Source: Micromonospora wenchangensis (lineage in GTDB: Bacteria; Actinomycetota; Actinomycetes; Mycobacteriales; Micromonosporaceae). Taken from it: a DNA stretch of 64,000 nucleotides. Of this stretch, positions 25,927 through 33,791 are shown piece by piece. Position 1 is the first letter of the stretch. Each line of letters opens with the position of its first letter. The translations under genes and the position numbers were made by a program. Below the pieces are notes generated by a model. The model was not told where the DNA came from. It made no database searches and saw only the letters and a list, made by a program, of their open reading frames with translations. The stretch covers positions 124,001 through 188,000 of the forward strand of contig NZ_MZMV01000004.1 in the NCBI RefSeq assembly GCF_002210435.1, in the 5' to 3' direction.

Positions 25927-26245
25927 GCTGACCCCCGTGCCCACGACCGACAGTGGACACGACCCTAGAGATAAAGGATGCTCTATGTAAAGACTCAACT
26001 ACTGAAGGTGACCACAAGTCGGGCATTGCACTGTCAAATCCAGGAGCCCATCACGCAACGTCGATCAGGCTCTCCAGACAACCGAGCTGGTTTGCAACAG
26101 CCCCCGCGCCGATGCCGAGAAGATCACCCAGCCCAACTCAAACACCAACGGCGCAGCCCTGGAAGCAGACAGTCCTGCTTCCAGCCATCGCACGTCCATA
26201 TCCCACATCCTGATGACGTACGCCGGTGACGAGGGGAGCGCGACG
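25927..26245. promoter_or_regulatory. divergent control region, RHS operon versus integrase
   Basis: This 319-bp gap has no gene. For the minus-strand operon a possible promoter is TTGAGT (25998-25993) with a 17-bp spacer to TTTATC (25975-25970), which is a weak match at the -10. The DNA is locally AT-rich compared with the neighbours. Nothing clear is seen for the integrase except its ribosome site GGGGAG at 26233-26238. Confidence 0.3.
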
Positions 26246-27796
26246 ATGAGCGAACCAGGGGTGATCTTCAAACGGTGCGGATGCCGAGACAATCACCGCC
26301 GACGACTTGAACAGTCCTGTCCCCGCTTGGCGGAGCGTGGGCATGGCAGCTGGTACTTCCACTGCTCCGCGACGAACCTGCTCGGGCGCCGCGAACGCGT
26401 CCGCCGTGGTGGCTACCGGTCGCAGGCCGCCGCTCGTCGGGCCCGCGACCAGTGGCTGGCAGGCACTGCTGCTGACCGTACCGCCGCCGGCTGGACCGTC
26501 GAGCGGTGGCTGCGGCACTGGCTCGACACCCGCACGAAGATCCGACCCACCACCCGATTCCACTACACCCGCGACGTCGACACCGTCCTCATCCCCCGTC
26601 TCGGCCGCTATCGGCTGGCCGACCTCGACGCACCACTGCTGCGGACGGCCTTCGCGCAGATCGCCGCCACGACCAACAGCAAGGGCCGACCACAGTCGGC
26701 CTCGGCGATGCAGCACCTGCGCACCACGCTGCGCCCCGCACTCAACCTCGCCGTCCGCGAGGGGCTGATCGACTGCAACCCGGCCCGGCACATCGAGGTC
26801 AGCGGCTACCAGCAACCCCACGCGAAAGTATGGACCGACGCCCGCGTCGAACAGTGGGTACGCACCGGTGACCGGCCGCCGGTGGCGGTCTGGACCGCCG
26901 ACCAACTCGCCGAGTTCCTCGGCGACGTGACCGACGACTCGCTGTTCGCGTTCTGGTGGCTCACGGCCCTGCGCGGCCTGCGCCGCGGCGAGATGTGCGG
27001 ACTGCGGTTGACCGACGTCAACCTCGACCAGGGCGTCCTCACCATCGAACGCAACCGCACCACCGCCGGCTACACCATCGTCGAAGGCGACCCCAAGACC
27101 CCCGCCGGCCGCCGCGCCGTCGCCCTCGACAAACGCACCGTCCAGGTCCTGCGCGCACACCGGCGCCGCCAACTCGACCAGAAGACCGCAGCCGCCGAGA
27201 ACGGCAAGGCATGGACCGACACCGCGTATGTGTTCACCCGCGCCGACGGCCTGCCGATCAACCCGAACTACGCCACCACCCGGTTCCGCAAACTCGTCCA
27301 ACGCGCCGGACTGCCCCCGGTCCGGCTGCACGACCTGCGCCACGGCGCCGCGTCCCTCGCCCACCAGGCCGGCGCCGATCTGAAGACCCTGCAAGATCTG
27401 CTCGGCCACTCCAGCATCGTGATCACCGCCGATACCTACACCAGCGTCCTACCCGACGTCCAGCGTCGCTGCGCCGACGCCACCGCCCACCTCGTCCTCG
27501 CCGCAGCTCGCCGCACCCGGAGAAAGATCAAGAAAAGGGCCCAGAAGAACCGACCCACCCACCGACCGAAAACAGGTGCTCCGATCCCCAGCGCCCCGGG
27601 CACGGCGTCGAAGCCGCAGGCCAGAACCGCAAAGCGCGAGAAGAAATTACCTTCAGGTGTAGCACCCACATCGCACCCACGTGACACCCACCATCCACAC
27701 AGGGCGGACAACAAGAAGGGCCTGACCGCCATTTCGGCAGGTCAGACCCCTCATGATCTTGTGCGCCCGAAGGGACTCGAACCCCTAACCTTCTGA
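26246..27796 (+). CDS. tyrosine recombinase (site-specific integrase)
   Basis: The 516-aa protein has a Cys-containing N-terminal segment (FKRCGCRDNH), a SAM-like core-binding domain (about 90-190) and a catalytic domain with the tyrosine-recombinase residues. These are Arg in GLRRGEMCGLRL, Lys in DPKTPAGRR, LHDLRHG, LLGHSSI, and the nucleophile in TADTYTSV. It would integrate and excise the island at tRNA-Arg. The ATG at 26246 has GGGGAG 7 bases upstream. The last ~26 codons run through the hairpin and the antisense 3' half of the tRNA (ending VRPKGLEPLTF), so they are attachment-site sequence read as protein. The stop lies inside the duplicated core, so excision would not change the product. 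Confidence 0.93.
   Translation: MSEPGVIFKRCGCRDNHRRRLEQSCPRLAERGHGSWYFHCSATNLLGRRERVRRGGYRSQAAARRARDQWLAGTAADRTAAGWTVERWLRHWLDTRTKIRPTTRFHYTRDVDTVLIPRLGRYRLADLDAPLLRTAFAQIAATTNSKGRPQSASAMQHLRTTLRPALNLAVREGLIDCNPARHIEVSGYQQPHAKVWTDARVEQWVRTGDRPPVAVWTADQLAEFLGDVTDDSLFAFWWLTALRGLRRGEMCGLRLTDVNLDQGVLTIERNRTTAGYTIVEGDPKTPAGRRAVALDKRTVQVLRAHRRRQLDQKTAAAENGKAWTDTAYVFTRADGLPINPNYATTRFRKLVQRAGLPPVRLHDLRHGAASLAHQAGADLKTLQDLLGHSSIVITADTYTSVLPDVQRRCADATAHLVLAAARRTRRKIKKRAQKNRPTHRPKTGAPIPSAPGTASKPQARTAKREKKLPSGVAPTSHPRDTHHPHRADNKKGLTAISAGQTPHDLVRPKGLEPLTF
27718..27749 (-). terminator. hairpin downstream of tRNA-Arg
   Basis: An imperfect stem, GGCCTGACC at 27719-27727 with GGTCAGACC at 27740-27748, follows the tRNA 3' end on the minus strand. 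The other copy at 10799-10830 forms the same hairpin with a perfect stem. It is read as the tRNA terminator and is part of the duplicated attachment region. Confidence 0.5.
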
Positions 27797-27805
27797 TCCG
27801 TAGTC
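27718..27805. repeat. right attachment-site repeat within tRNA-Arg
   Basis: This is the partner of 10799-10886. It covers the tRNA terminator hairpin, the tRNA 3' half and the anticodon loop, ending in the 5' strand of the anticodon stem at 27805. Because the tRNA is whole here, this end reconstitutes the gene, and the integrase lies directly beside it. Confidence 0.85.
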
Positions 27806-27834
27806 AGATGCTCTATCCATTGAGCTACGGGCGC
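27762..27834 (-). tRNA. tRNA-Arg(ACG)
   Basis: On the minus strand the gene folds as a full cloverleaf: acceptor GCGCCCG (27834-27828) pairing with CGGGCGC (27769-27763), discriminator A at 27762, a D-arm with GCTC/GAGC, and an anticodon loop CTACGGA giving anticodon ACG at 27801-27799. The T-arm has GTTCGAGTC. CCA is not encoded. It is the integration target of the island to its left. Confidence 0.95.
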
Positions 27835-27869
27835 CCGGTGCTCGACCAGTCTACACAACCGGTTTTGCG

Positions 27870-27960
27870 CGGAGACTCCGGGATTCGAACCCGGGAGGGG
27901 CTTTAAGACCCCAACCGCATTAGCAGTGCGGCGCCATAGACCAGACTAGGCGAAGTCTCC
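27870..27960 (-). tRNA. tRNA-Ser(GCT)
   Basis: Acceptor GGAGACT pairs with AGTCTCC, discriminator G. The anticodon stem-loop CCGCA-CTGCTAA-TGCGG gives GCT, with the long variable arm of class II tRNAs and a T-arm CCGGGTTCGAATCCCGG. It lies 35 bp upstream of tRNA-Arg in the same direction. Confidence 0.95.
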
Positions 27961-28138
27961 TCGGTGACCCTGCGGACCACCGCGGACGAGGATACAGGTC
28001 CGCCCCCACCCGGGGCAAAGCGACTATCCCGACGGGCGGCAACCCCTGGTGGGGGCCGCGCCGGGGGCACTGCGGCACCGTCCGGCCCGGCGTATTCCCG
28101 CGTGTGCGAGGTCACGTTCGCGGCTACGCTCCTGTTCC

Positions 28139-29785
28139 ATGCAGGAGCAGCCGCCGAGCGACCCGCCCCGCCGCCCCGCCAGCGACCGGGCGCGTCGCCG
28201 CTCGCCGGAGGCGACCTTCACGCCGCCGCCTGCGCCGCCCCGGCAGCAGCAGCCCTCCGACGACGACGCGACGCCCCGGCCGAAGCGGACCCGCCCGACG
28301 AAAGCGGCACCGGCTGTGCTGTTCCAACCGCCTGCCGCCGAGTCACCCGTACCGCCGCCGACGGCTGCCGCCCGACCGCGCCGCGCGGCCGAGGACCGGT
28401 CGGCAGCCGAGCCGACCGGCGCGGCGGACGCCCCGCCGACGGCACCGACGACGCCCGGCACCGGCGACGCACCGGCACCCGGCACCACCACCGCGACGCC
28501 CGACGCCGCCAGCGAGCCGGCACGCCCCACCACTGCGCGGACGCCGGCCGCGCGGCGTACCCCCCGCAAGCGGGCGGCGGGTGCGGTCGCCGGCAGCACC
28601 ACCGACCCGGCCCCCGGACAGCTACCACCGGACCAGGCCGCCGGCCCCGCCGACGCCACCGCGAACACAGCACCCGAAACAGCCCCGCCGCAGGAATCGA
28701 ACCCACCACCGGAAGCAGCCGGCCCGCCGCGCGCGGCCACCGCCACTCCGTCGGAAGCGGCCGCACCGACGACGAAGCGGGGCACAGGAACGACGAAGCC
28801 CGGCACAGAAACGACGAAGCGGGGCACAGAAACGACGGAACCGGGCACAGAAACGCCCGAGCCGGGCACGGCAGCAGAACCGGTCACACCGCCACGTAAG
28901 CGCACCGCGCGAAAGGCGACGACGGCGGAGGCCGCCTCCACCCCCCGCCGGGCCGCGCCCCGCACCCGGGCGACCCCGCCGAAGAAGGCTGCACCGGAAC
29001 CCGGACCCACCAGCCCTCCAGCCACGGAACCCACCTCGACCGCCGGGCAGCGCCCACCCGCCGGACCGGACCCCGTCGCCACCCTAAGCGCCGCCGCCAG
29101 CGCACCCGCCGGAGCGGAGGGGACGGGCCCGGGTGGCGCGGTGCCGGGACGCCTGGAGCTGGCGGTGATCCGGACCCGGCTGCTGGCCCATCCGGGGTTC
29201 GCGCCGGAGTTGCTGGCCCTGGCGGCCGTCGAGGGGATCGGGCCGCAGGCCCGGGAGTGGGCGCGCGGGCTGCGCGCGGCGTATCCGGATGCCGGTCCGG
29301 ACGGGCTGGCCCGGCTGGCCACCCGGCGGTTCGTCAGGTGGGCCGGGGTGGGTGGGGCGACGGCGGCGGTGGCCGGGCTGTTCGCGCCGCTGGCCGAGCT
29401 GGTGGTGGTGCTCTGGACGCAGTCGGCGCTGGTGCTGCACGTGGCGGCGGCGTACGGCCGGGACCCGGCCGACCCGGAGCGGGCGGTGGAGTTGCTGGTG
29501 CTTACCCGGGTGCACCCGGATGCGGACAGTGCCCGTACCGCACTGGATGCGGCGCGGGCGGCGGACGGTCCCGGCGACGGGCCGTGGCCGCGTGCGGCGG
29601 AGGCCGCGTGGCGGCTGGCGGCGCCGTTGGCCGTGCAGGCGGGCGGCTGGGCCGCGCTCCGGCTGGCGGCCCGGCTGCTACCCGGGGCGGCGGTGCTGGC
29701 GACGGCGGCGGGTGACGCGGCGGCGACCGACCTGCTGGCCGCCCGCGCGGTGGCCAACTACCGGCCCGCCCGGACCGGCAGCTAG
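28139..29785 (+). CDS. Pro/Ala/Thr-rich protein with EcsC-like C-terminal domain
   Basis: The 548-aa protein has about 330 residues of disordered Pro/Ala/Thr/Arg-rich sequence, including four 7-residue repeats of the type GTETTKR. A helical C-terminal domain of about 200 residues starts at RLELAVIRTRLLAHPG. That domain has hydrophobic helices (WAGVGGATAAVAGLFAPLAE and a LLPGAAVLATAAG segment) and resembles EcsC-family membrane-associated proteins, a weak call. The ATG at 28139 is the start that opens straight into the disordered tail (MQEQPPSDPP). The function is unknown; basic stretches such as RRTPRKRAA could bind nucleic acid or the membrane. Confidence 0.6.
   Translation: MQEQPPSDPPRRPASDRARRRSPEATFTPPPAPPRQQQPSDDDATPRPKRTRPTKAAPAVLFQPPAAESPVPPPTAAARPRRAAEDRSAAEPTGAADAPPTAPTTPGTGDAPAPGTTTATPDAASEPARPTTARTPAARRTPRKRAAGAVAGSTTDPAPGQLPPDQAAGPADATANTAPETAPPQESNPPPEAAGPPRAATATPSEAAAPTTKRGTGTTKPGTETTKRGTETTEPGTETPEPGTAAEPVTPPRKRTARKATTAEAASTPRRAAPRTRATPPKKAAPEPGPTSPPATEPTSTAGQRPPAGPDPVATLSAAASAPAGAEGTGPGGAVPGRLELAVIRTRLLAHPGFAPELLALAAVEGIGPQAREWARGLRAAYPDAGPDGLARLATRRFVRWAGVGGATAAVAGLFAPLAELVVVLWTQSALVLHVAAAYGRDPADPERAVELLVLTRVHPDADSARTALDAARAADGPGDGPWPRAAEAAWRLAAPLAVQAGGWAALRLAARLLPGAAVLATAAGDAAATDLLAARAVANYRPARTGS
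28781..28864 (+). repeat. four tandem 21-bp coding repeats
   Basis: Four units starting GGCACAG lie at 28781, 28802, 28823 and 28844, each 21 bp, within the disordered part of the gene above. They encode GTGTTKP, GTETTKR, GTETTEP and GTETPEP. The number of units may vary between strains. Confidence 0.85.
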
Positions 29786-29816
29786 ACCGCCCGAAGATCG
29801 GCGGGGACGGCGGTGG

Positions 29817-30590
29817 TCAGAGCCAGTCGAACCAGTCCTTCGGCAGCAGCGAGTAGCCGACGAAGGCGACCACGTCGAGCAGGGTGTGCGCCACGATCAG
29901 CGGCATCACCCGCCGGGTGCGCAGGTAGAACAGGCTGAACACGACGCCCATCACGGCGTTGCCGACGAACGCGCCGAAGCCCTGGTAGAGGTGGTAGGAG
30001 CCGCGCAGCAGCGCGCTGGTCGCGATGACCGCGCCGAGCCGCCACTGGAGTTGGCGCAGCCTGGTGACCAGGTAGCCGACCACGATCACCTCCTCCAGCA
30101 CGGCGTTCTGCACGGCGGCGAGGACCAGCACCGGCACCGCCCACCACAGGGGCGGCAGGCCGGCGGGGACCAGGGTGGCGTTGACGCCGAGCTGCGCTGC
30201 CGCCCAGAACAGGGCCAGGCCGGGCAGGCCGATCAGCGCGGCCAGCCCGGCGCCCCGGGCCAGGTCGGACCCGGGCCGTCGCAGGTCCACCCCGAGGGTC
30301 CGCGCCGGGTCGCCGGGGTCACGCGCCAGCAGGTGTACGGCGAGCAGCACCGGCAGCAGCGCGAAGGCGATGCCGAGCAGCTGGTACGTCAGGTCGAGCC
30401 AGGGGCGGGCGGACCGTGAGGTGTTGAGCGAGGCGGTCTGCTGGGACAGCGGCCCGTCGGCGGTCAGCTTCGCGGCCAGCGACACCACGGCGTAGACGGC
30501 CGACTGCCCGAGTGACAGGCCGAGGACCAGCAGGGTCTCGGTGCCGAGGACCCGCCGGGACTCCGGGCGGGTGTGCTGCTCAACGGTCAC
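29817..30590 (-). CDS. CPBP family intramembrane metalloprotease
   Basis: The 257-aa membrane protein has about seven hydrophobic segments. It carries the paired glutamates LEEVIVVGYL, a region SYHLYQGFGAF and a final AHTLLDVVAF, matching the EE / FxxxH / Hxxx(N/D) motifs of the CPBP (CAAX-like) proteases. The Arg expected a few residues after EE is displaced. The substrate is unknown; relatives process membrane proteins or confer bacteriocin immunity. The GTG at 30590 is chosen as the start nearest the conserved part; the frame is open to 30656. It is divergent from the flavohemoprotein. Confidence 0.8.
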   Translation of the reverse strand: MTVEQHTRPESRRVLGTETLLVLGLSLGQSAVYAVVSLAAKLTADGPLSQQTASLNTSRSARPWLDLTYQLLGIAFALLPVLLAVHLLARDPGDPARTLGVDLRRPGSDLARGAGLAALIGLPGLALFWAAAQLGVNATLVPAGLPPLWWAVPVLVLAAVQNAVLEEVIVVGYLVTRLRQLQWRLGAVIATSALLRGSYHLYQGFGAFVGNAVMGVVFSLFYLRTRRVMPLIVAHTLLDVVAFVGYSLLPKDWFDWL

Positions 30591-30650
30591 CGCACCACTC
30601 TGCCCGACGGGGTGGCCCGATCGCACCGGCCGGTGGGTCAGATGAGCCGA

Positions 30651-30667
30651 TCGCACATTCTGTGCGA
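30651..30667. promoter_or_regulatory. palindromic operator candidate before flavohemoprotein
   Basis: A perfect inverted repeat, TCGCACA at 30651-30657 with TGTGCGA at 30661-30667, has a 3-bp centre (TTC). The left half continues a 10-base CCGATCGCAC that also occurs 30 bp upstream. It lies 68 bp before the flavohemoprotein start in the divergent region. A nitric-oxide or redox-responsive repressor is plausible but unproven. Confidence 0.45.
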
Positions 30668-30734
30668 CCGGTGCACACGCTCCGTGGACATTCTATCGGG
30701 GCCCGATCCGCCGTCAGGAGGAGGACCGCCCCCC

Positions 30735-31853
30735 GTGGACAACTTCGCTCGGCTGCTGAAGGAGAGTTGGACCCTGGTCGAGGAGGACCGGGACCGGCTG
30801 AGCGGTCGCTTCTACGCCCGGCTGTTCCTGCTCGACCAGGAGCTGCGCCGGTTGTTCCCGGCGGAGATGACCGGCCAGGGCGACCGGATCCTGGACGCGA
30901 TCGTCACCGCCACCCAGGTGATGGACGACCCGGAGAGTTTCGACGAGTACCTGCGTTCGCTGGGTCGGGACCACCGCAAGTACCACGTCGACGCCGCGCA
31001 CTACGCGACGATGGGGGTGGCGCTGCTCGACGCGCTGCGTACCACCGCCGGTGACGGCTGGAACCTGGAGTACGACCAGGCTTGGCGGGACGCGTACGCG
31101 GCGATCACGGCGACGATGCTGGCCGGGGCGGAGTCGGACGAGAACCCGCCGTACTGGCACGCGGAGGTGCTCACCCACGAGCGGTACGGCAGCGACACCG
31201 CCGTGCTGACCGTCCGCGCCCTGCAGCACCCGCTGGTCTGGAAGGCCGGCCAGTACGTCAGCGTCGAGGTGCCCCGGCACCTGCCCCGGGTGTGGCGCAC
31301 GTACTCGGTGGCGAACGCCCCGAACGACGACAACGTGCTGGAGTTCCACGTCCGTACGCCGGCCGGCGCGGGCTGGGTCTCCGGGGCTTTGGTGCGCCGG
31401 ACCAAGCCTGGTGACCTGCTGCGGGTGGCCGCCCCGATGGGGTCGATGACGGTGGACCGCGATTCCGGGCGGGACATCCTCTGTGTGGCCGGCGGGGTCG
31501 GCCTGGCCCCGGTGAAGGCGATGGTGGAGGAGCTGGCGGGCTGGAACCGGGCCCGCTGGGTGCACGTCTTCTACGGTGCCCGGCACGCCGGCGAGCTGTA
31601 CGGCCTGGCCGGGCTGGAGGAGTTGGTCGCCGCCCATCCCTGGTTGTCGGTGACCCCGTCGTGCAGCGACGACCCGGATTTCGCCGGTGAGCGGGGGGAC
31701 GTCCCCGACGTGGTGGCCCGGTACGGCCCGTGGACGTCGCACGACTGTTACGTCTCCGGTTCGGCCGCGATGGTCCGGGCGACGTTGCGGGCGCTCGCCG
31801 AGGACGACGTCCCGCCGCAGCACATCAGGTACGACACGTTCGGCAACCTGTAG
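30735..31853 (+). CDS. flavohemoprotein-like globin reductase
   Basis: The 372-aa protein has an N-terminal globin domain (about 1-135) with a His in LGRDHRKYHV fitting the proximal haem ligand. An FAD-binding domain (about 150-250, with VWRTYSVANAPND) and an NAD-binding domain (CVAGGVGLAPVKAM, then YVSGSAAMVRAT) follow. Flavohemoproteins convert nitric oxide to nitrate at the expense of NAD(P)H. The GTG at 30735 is preceded by GGAGGA. The gene stands alone, between a divergent protease and a convergent deformylase separated by a strong hairpin. Confidence 0.9.
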   Translation: MDNFARLLKESWTLVEEDRDRLSGRFYARLFLLDQELRRLFPAEMTGQGDRILDAIVTATQVMDDPESFDEYLRSLGRDHRKYHVDAAHYATMGVALLDALRTTAGDGWNLEYDQAWRDAYAAITATMLAGAESDENPPYWHAEVLTHERYGSDTAVLTVRALQHPLVWKAGQYVSVEVPRHLPRVWRTYSVANAPNDDNVLEFHVRTPAGAGWVSGALVRRTKPGDLLRVAAPMGSMTVDRDSGRDILCVAGGVGLAPVKAMVEELAGWNRARWVHVFYGARHAGELYGLAGLEELVAAHPWLSVTPSCSDDPDFAGERGDVPDVVARYGPWTSHDCYVSGSAAMVRATLRALAEDDVPPQHIRYDTFGNL

Positions 31854-31871
31854 AGCTTTACTCCCCCCGAA

Positions 31872-31911
31872 CCGGGGCGCGTGCCCCCGCCCCCTGGGGC
31901 ACGCGCCCCGG
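31872..31911. terminator. bidirectional terminator hairpin
   Basis: A 16-bp perfect stem (31872-31887 with 31896-31911) and an 8-base loop separate the convergent flavohemoprotein and deformylase-fusion genes. Confidence 0.85.
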
Positions 31912-31951
31912 TCCCCTCCGTGCCCACCCGGACCGGTGTCCGGGGCAGGGT

Positions 31952-33451
31952 TCAGACGTTGCTCTCGCGGTACTCCTCGACGGGGACCAGCGGCACGCCG
32001 GGGGCCATCCGGTCGGTCCAGGCCCGGCCGTCGAGGTGGTCGATCTCGTGGGCGACCAACCGGGCCATCCCGTACGCGAACGAGGTGATCATCCGGCTGC
32101 CGTCCGCGCGGGCGTGTTCGACCTCGATGCGCAGCGGGCGGGGTACCAGGCCACGGTGGTCGGCGGCGGCGAGGCAGCCTTCGTACTGTTCGACGGTTTC
32201 CGGGCTCTCCCCGACCACCCGGGGGTTGACCAGGACGACCGGCGGGGCGGACCGGTCGGCGGGGCGGACCACGGCGACGGCGACGTCCAGGCCGATCTGC
32301 GGCGCGGCGAGGCCGGTGCCGGCGCTGAGCGGGTGCATCTCCTCGGCCCGGGTCAGCAGGTCGGTGAGCCGGTCGGCCACCTCGCGGGCGGCGGCGGCCT
32401 CCCGGGGCAGGTGCAGGGGGCGGGCGGGTCGGCCGGACGGGGTGGCGTCGGGGGGCAGCACGCCGAGGGCGCGCATCCGGTCGGCCGGGCGGGTCGGCAC
32501 GGGGGGCGTCTCGGCGGCTTCCTGCCGGAACCGCCACTGGAGGCGGAAGCGGGTGTTGAGCGGCGGGTCGTCGGTGGACCAGTCGAAGACCACCCGGTCC
32601 CCCCGGTCGTGCCGGCGGACCGGGGTGCGCAGCGGCCCCTCGTCGGCGGACAGCGAGGTCTCCACCCCCCAGACCCGGGGGTCGAGGGCCGCCGGGAGGT
32701 CCAGTCGTACGGCGAGGTGCCGGGTGGGCAGGCGGACGGCCCGCTGGAACCAGGGGCCCCACTTGACCCGGCCGACCCGGTAGGCGTACTCGACCTCGGC
32801 GCGTTCGCCGGGGTGCAGCGGGAACCGCCCGTCGGCGTTCTCGAACAGCAGCCAGATCTCCTTGTACGCGTCCCGGTCGTGGCGGACCCGCCAGTGCATC
32901 GGTTCGCGGGCGCCGTCGTCGTGGTGGATGGCACGGAAGCGCAGCTCGGCGAAGGTGAGCGGGTGTTCGCGGTGGTGCCGGTTGGAGCGGCCGGGGTCGT
33001 CGGGCCACCTGTCGACGGCGACCCGGACGAGGTACCGGGTGACCGGTTCGGTGCCGGCGTTGTGCAGCCGGCGGCGGATCACGCACCGGTAGGTGCCGTC
33101 GACCAGGGTGAGGGTGGCGGTCTCCCGTTCGACGACGAGCCCGGTGCCCGGGGGGAGCCAGCGGCCGGGGGGTGCGGGTTCGCGGGGGCCGGGGGTGGCC
33201 CGGGTCTGGCGGAGCTGGTCGTACTCGCGGAACCGCTGCCAGATGACGCCTCCGGCGTCGAGGACGGCCTCGGCGCGGCGGGCGAAGTCCTCGGTGGGCC
33301 GGTGTCGTCGCCCCTCGACGTGGCTCACGTACGACGGGTCGAAGCCCATCATCGTGGCGAGCTGTTTCTTGGTCAGCCCTCGCCCCGTCCGGTGCCGGGC
33401 GAGTTCCGCCGCGAACGAATCGGCGGCCCGCTCCAGGGGAGAGGTCGTCAT
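31952..33451 (-). CDS. HTH / middle domain / peptide deformylase fusion
   Basis: The 499-aa protein joins three parts. An XRE-type helix-turn-helix spans residues 10-70 (TKKQLATMMGFDPSYVSHVE). A beta-rich middle region of about 230 residues has many Trp and Arg residues and is not recognised. The C-terminal domain is a peptide deformylase with all three motifs: GTGLAAPQIG near 380, EGCLA near 424 and VAHEIDH near 467. Deformylases remove the formyl group from nascent proteins using a metal held by Cys and two His. The DNA-binding domain suggests a regulatory or self-sensing role instead of housekeeping. The ATG at 33451 has GAGGAAG. Confidence 0.88.
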   Translation of the reverse strand: MTTSPLERAADSFAAELARHRTGRGLTKKQLATMMGFDPSYVSHVEGRRHRPTEDFARRAEAVLDAGGVIWQRFREYDQLRQTRATPGPREPAPPGRWLPPGTGLVVERETATLTLVDGTYRCVIRRRLHNAGTEPVTRYLVRVAVDRWPDDPGRSNRHHREHPLTFAELRFRAIHHDDGAREPMHWRVRHDRDAYKEIWLLFENADGRFPLHPGERAEVEYAYRVGRVKWGPWFQRAVRLPTRHLAVRLDLPAALDPRVWGVETSLSADEGPLRTPVRRHDRGDRVVFDWSTDDPPLNTRFRLQWRFRQEAAETPPVPTRPADRMRALGVLPPDATPSGRPARPLHLPREAAAAREVADRLTDLLTRAEEMHPLSAGTGLAAPQIGLDVAVAVVRPADRSAPPVVLVNPRVVGESPETVEQYEGCLAAADHRGLVPRPLRIEVEHARADGSRMITSFAYGMARLVAHEIDHLDGRAWTDRMAPGVPLVPVEEYRESNV

Positions 33452-33672
33452 CAGCTTCCTCACGCAGCGCAGCCGGGATGACAAGTCTTCACGTTCCTCC
33501 CGCCGCCCTGTAGCGAACTGGCACGTTGCCGACATATGCCTTGACATCGCCCGCGTTTTTCCCATGTTCGGCCGGGTAGTAGCCAAACCGGGCCGAGCCT
33601 TACCGACGGAACGGACATGGTGACGCCGGCCTCCCGATCCACCTCTGCGGAGGCTTCCCTCAGAGCCCCAGG

Positions 33673-33691
33673 CATGGTTAGGCTAGCCTTA
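33673..33691. promoter_or_regulatory. iron box (IdeR/DmdR type)
   Basis: The 19 bp CATGGTTAGGCTAGCCTTA match the actinobacterial iron-box consensus TTAGGTTAGGCTAACCTAA at 14 positions, including the central palindrome. It lies about 100 bp before the FhuF-like gene in a 340-bp gap (33452-33791) that has no gene. It predicts repression when iron is sufficient. Confidence 0.75.
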
Positions 33692-33791
33692 GCTTCGCGG
33701 ACGAAGTTTCACGGACGACCCCTCCGGCACCGGAGTGGCCGAGGAGACCGCCACCACCCGTGGCGGGCCGAGCGGGACGGGAGGGGTCCGG

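Larger units (their letters stand above)
10887..27805. mobile_element. integrated genomic island at tRNA-Arg(ACG), about 16.9 kb
   Basis: The segment is bounded by 88-bp direct repeats, one within an intact tRNA-Arg gene, and has a tyrosine recombinase beside the tRNA. This is the classic layout of a site-specific integrative element. It carries broken copies of a HEPN pair, a putative immunity gene, an RHS protein and a giant secreted repeat protein. No replication or transfer genes are seen, so it is either a non-conjugative island or a degraded element. The toxin-tip and immunity region is visibly lower in GC than the flanking chromosome. Confidence 0.8.

Noticed and set aside
28779..28870. 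CRISPR-like short repeats
   Set aside because: The units are directly adjacent with no spacers and stay in frame, so they are protein repeats.
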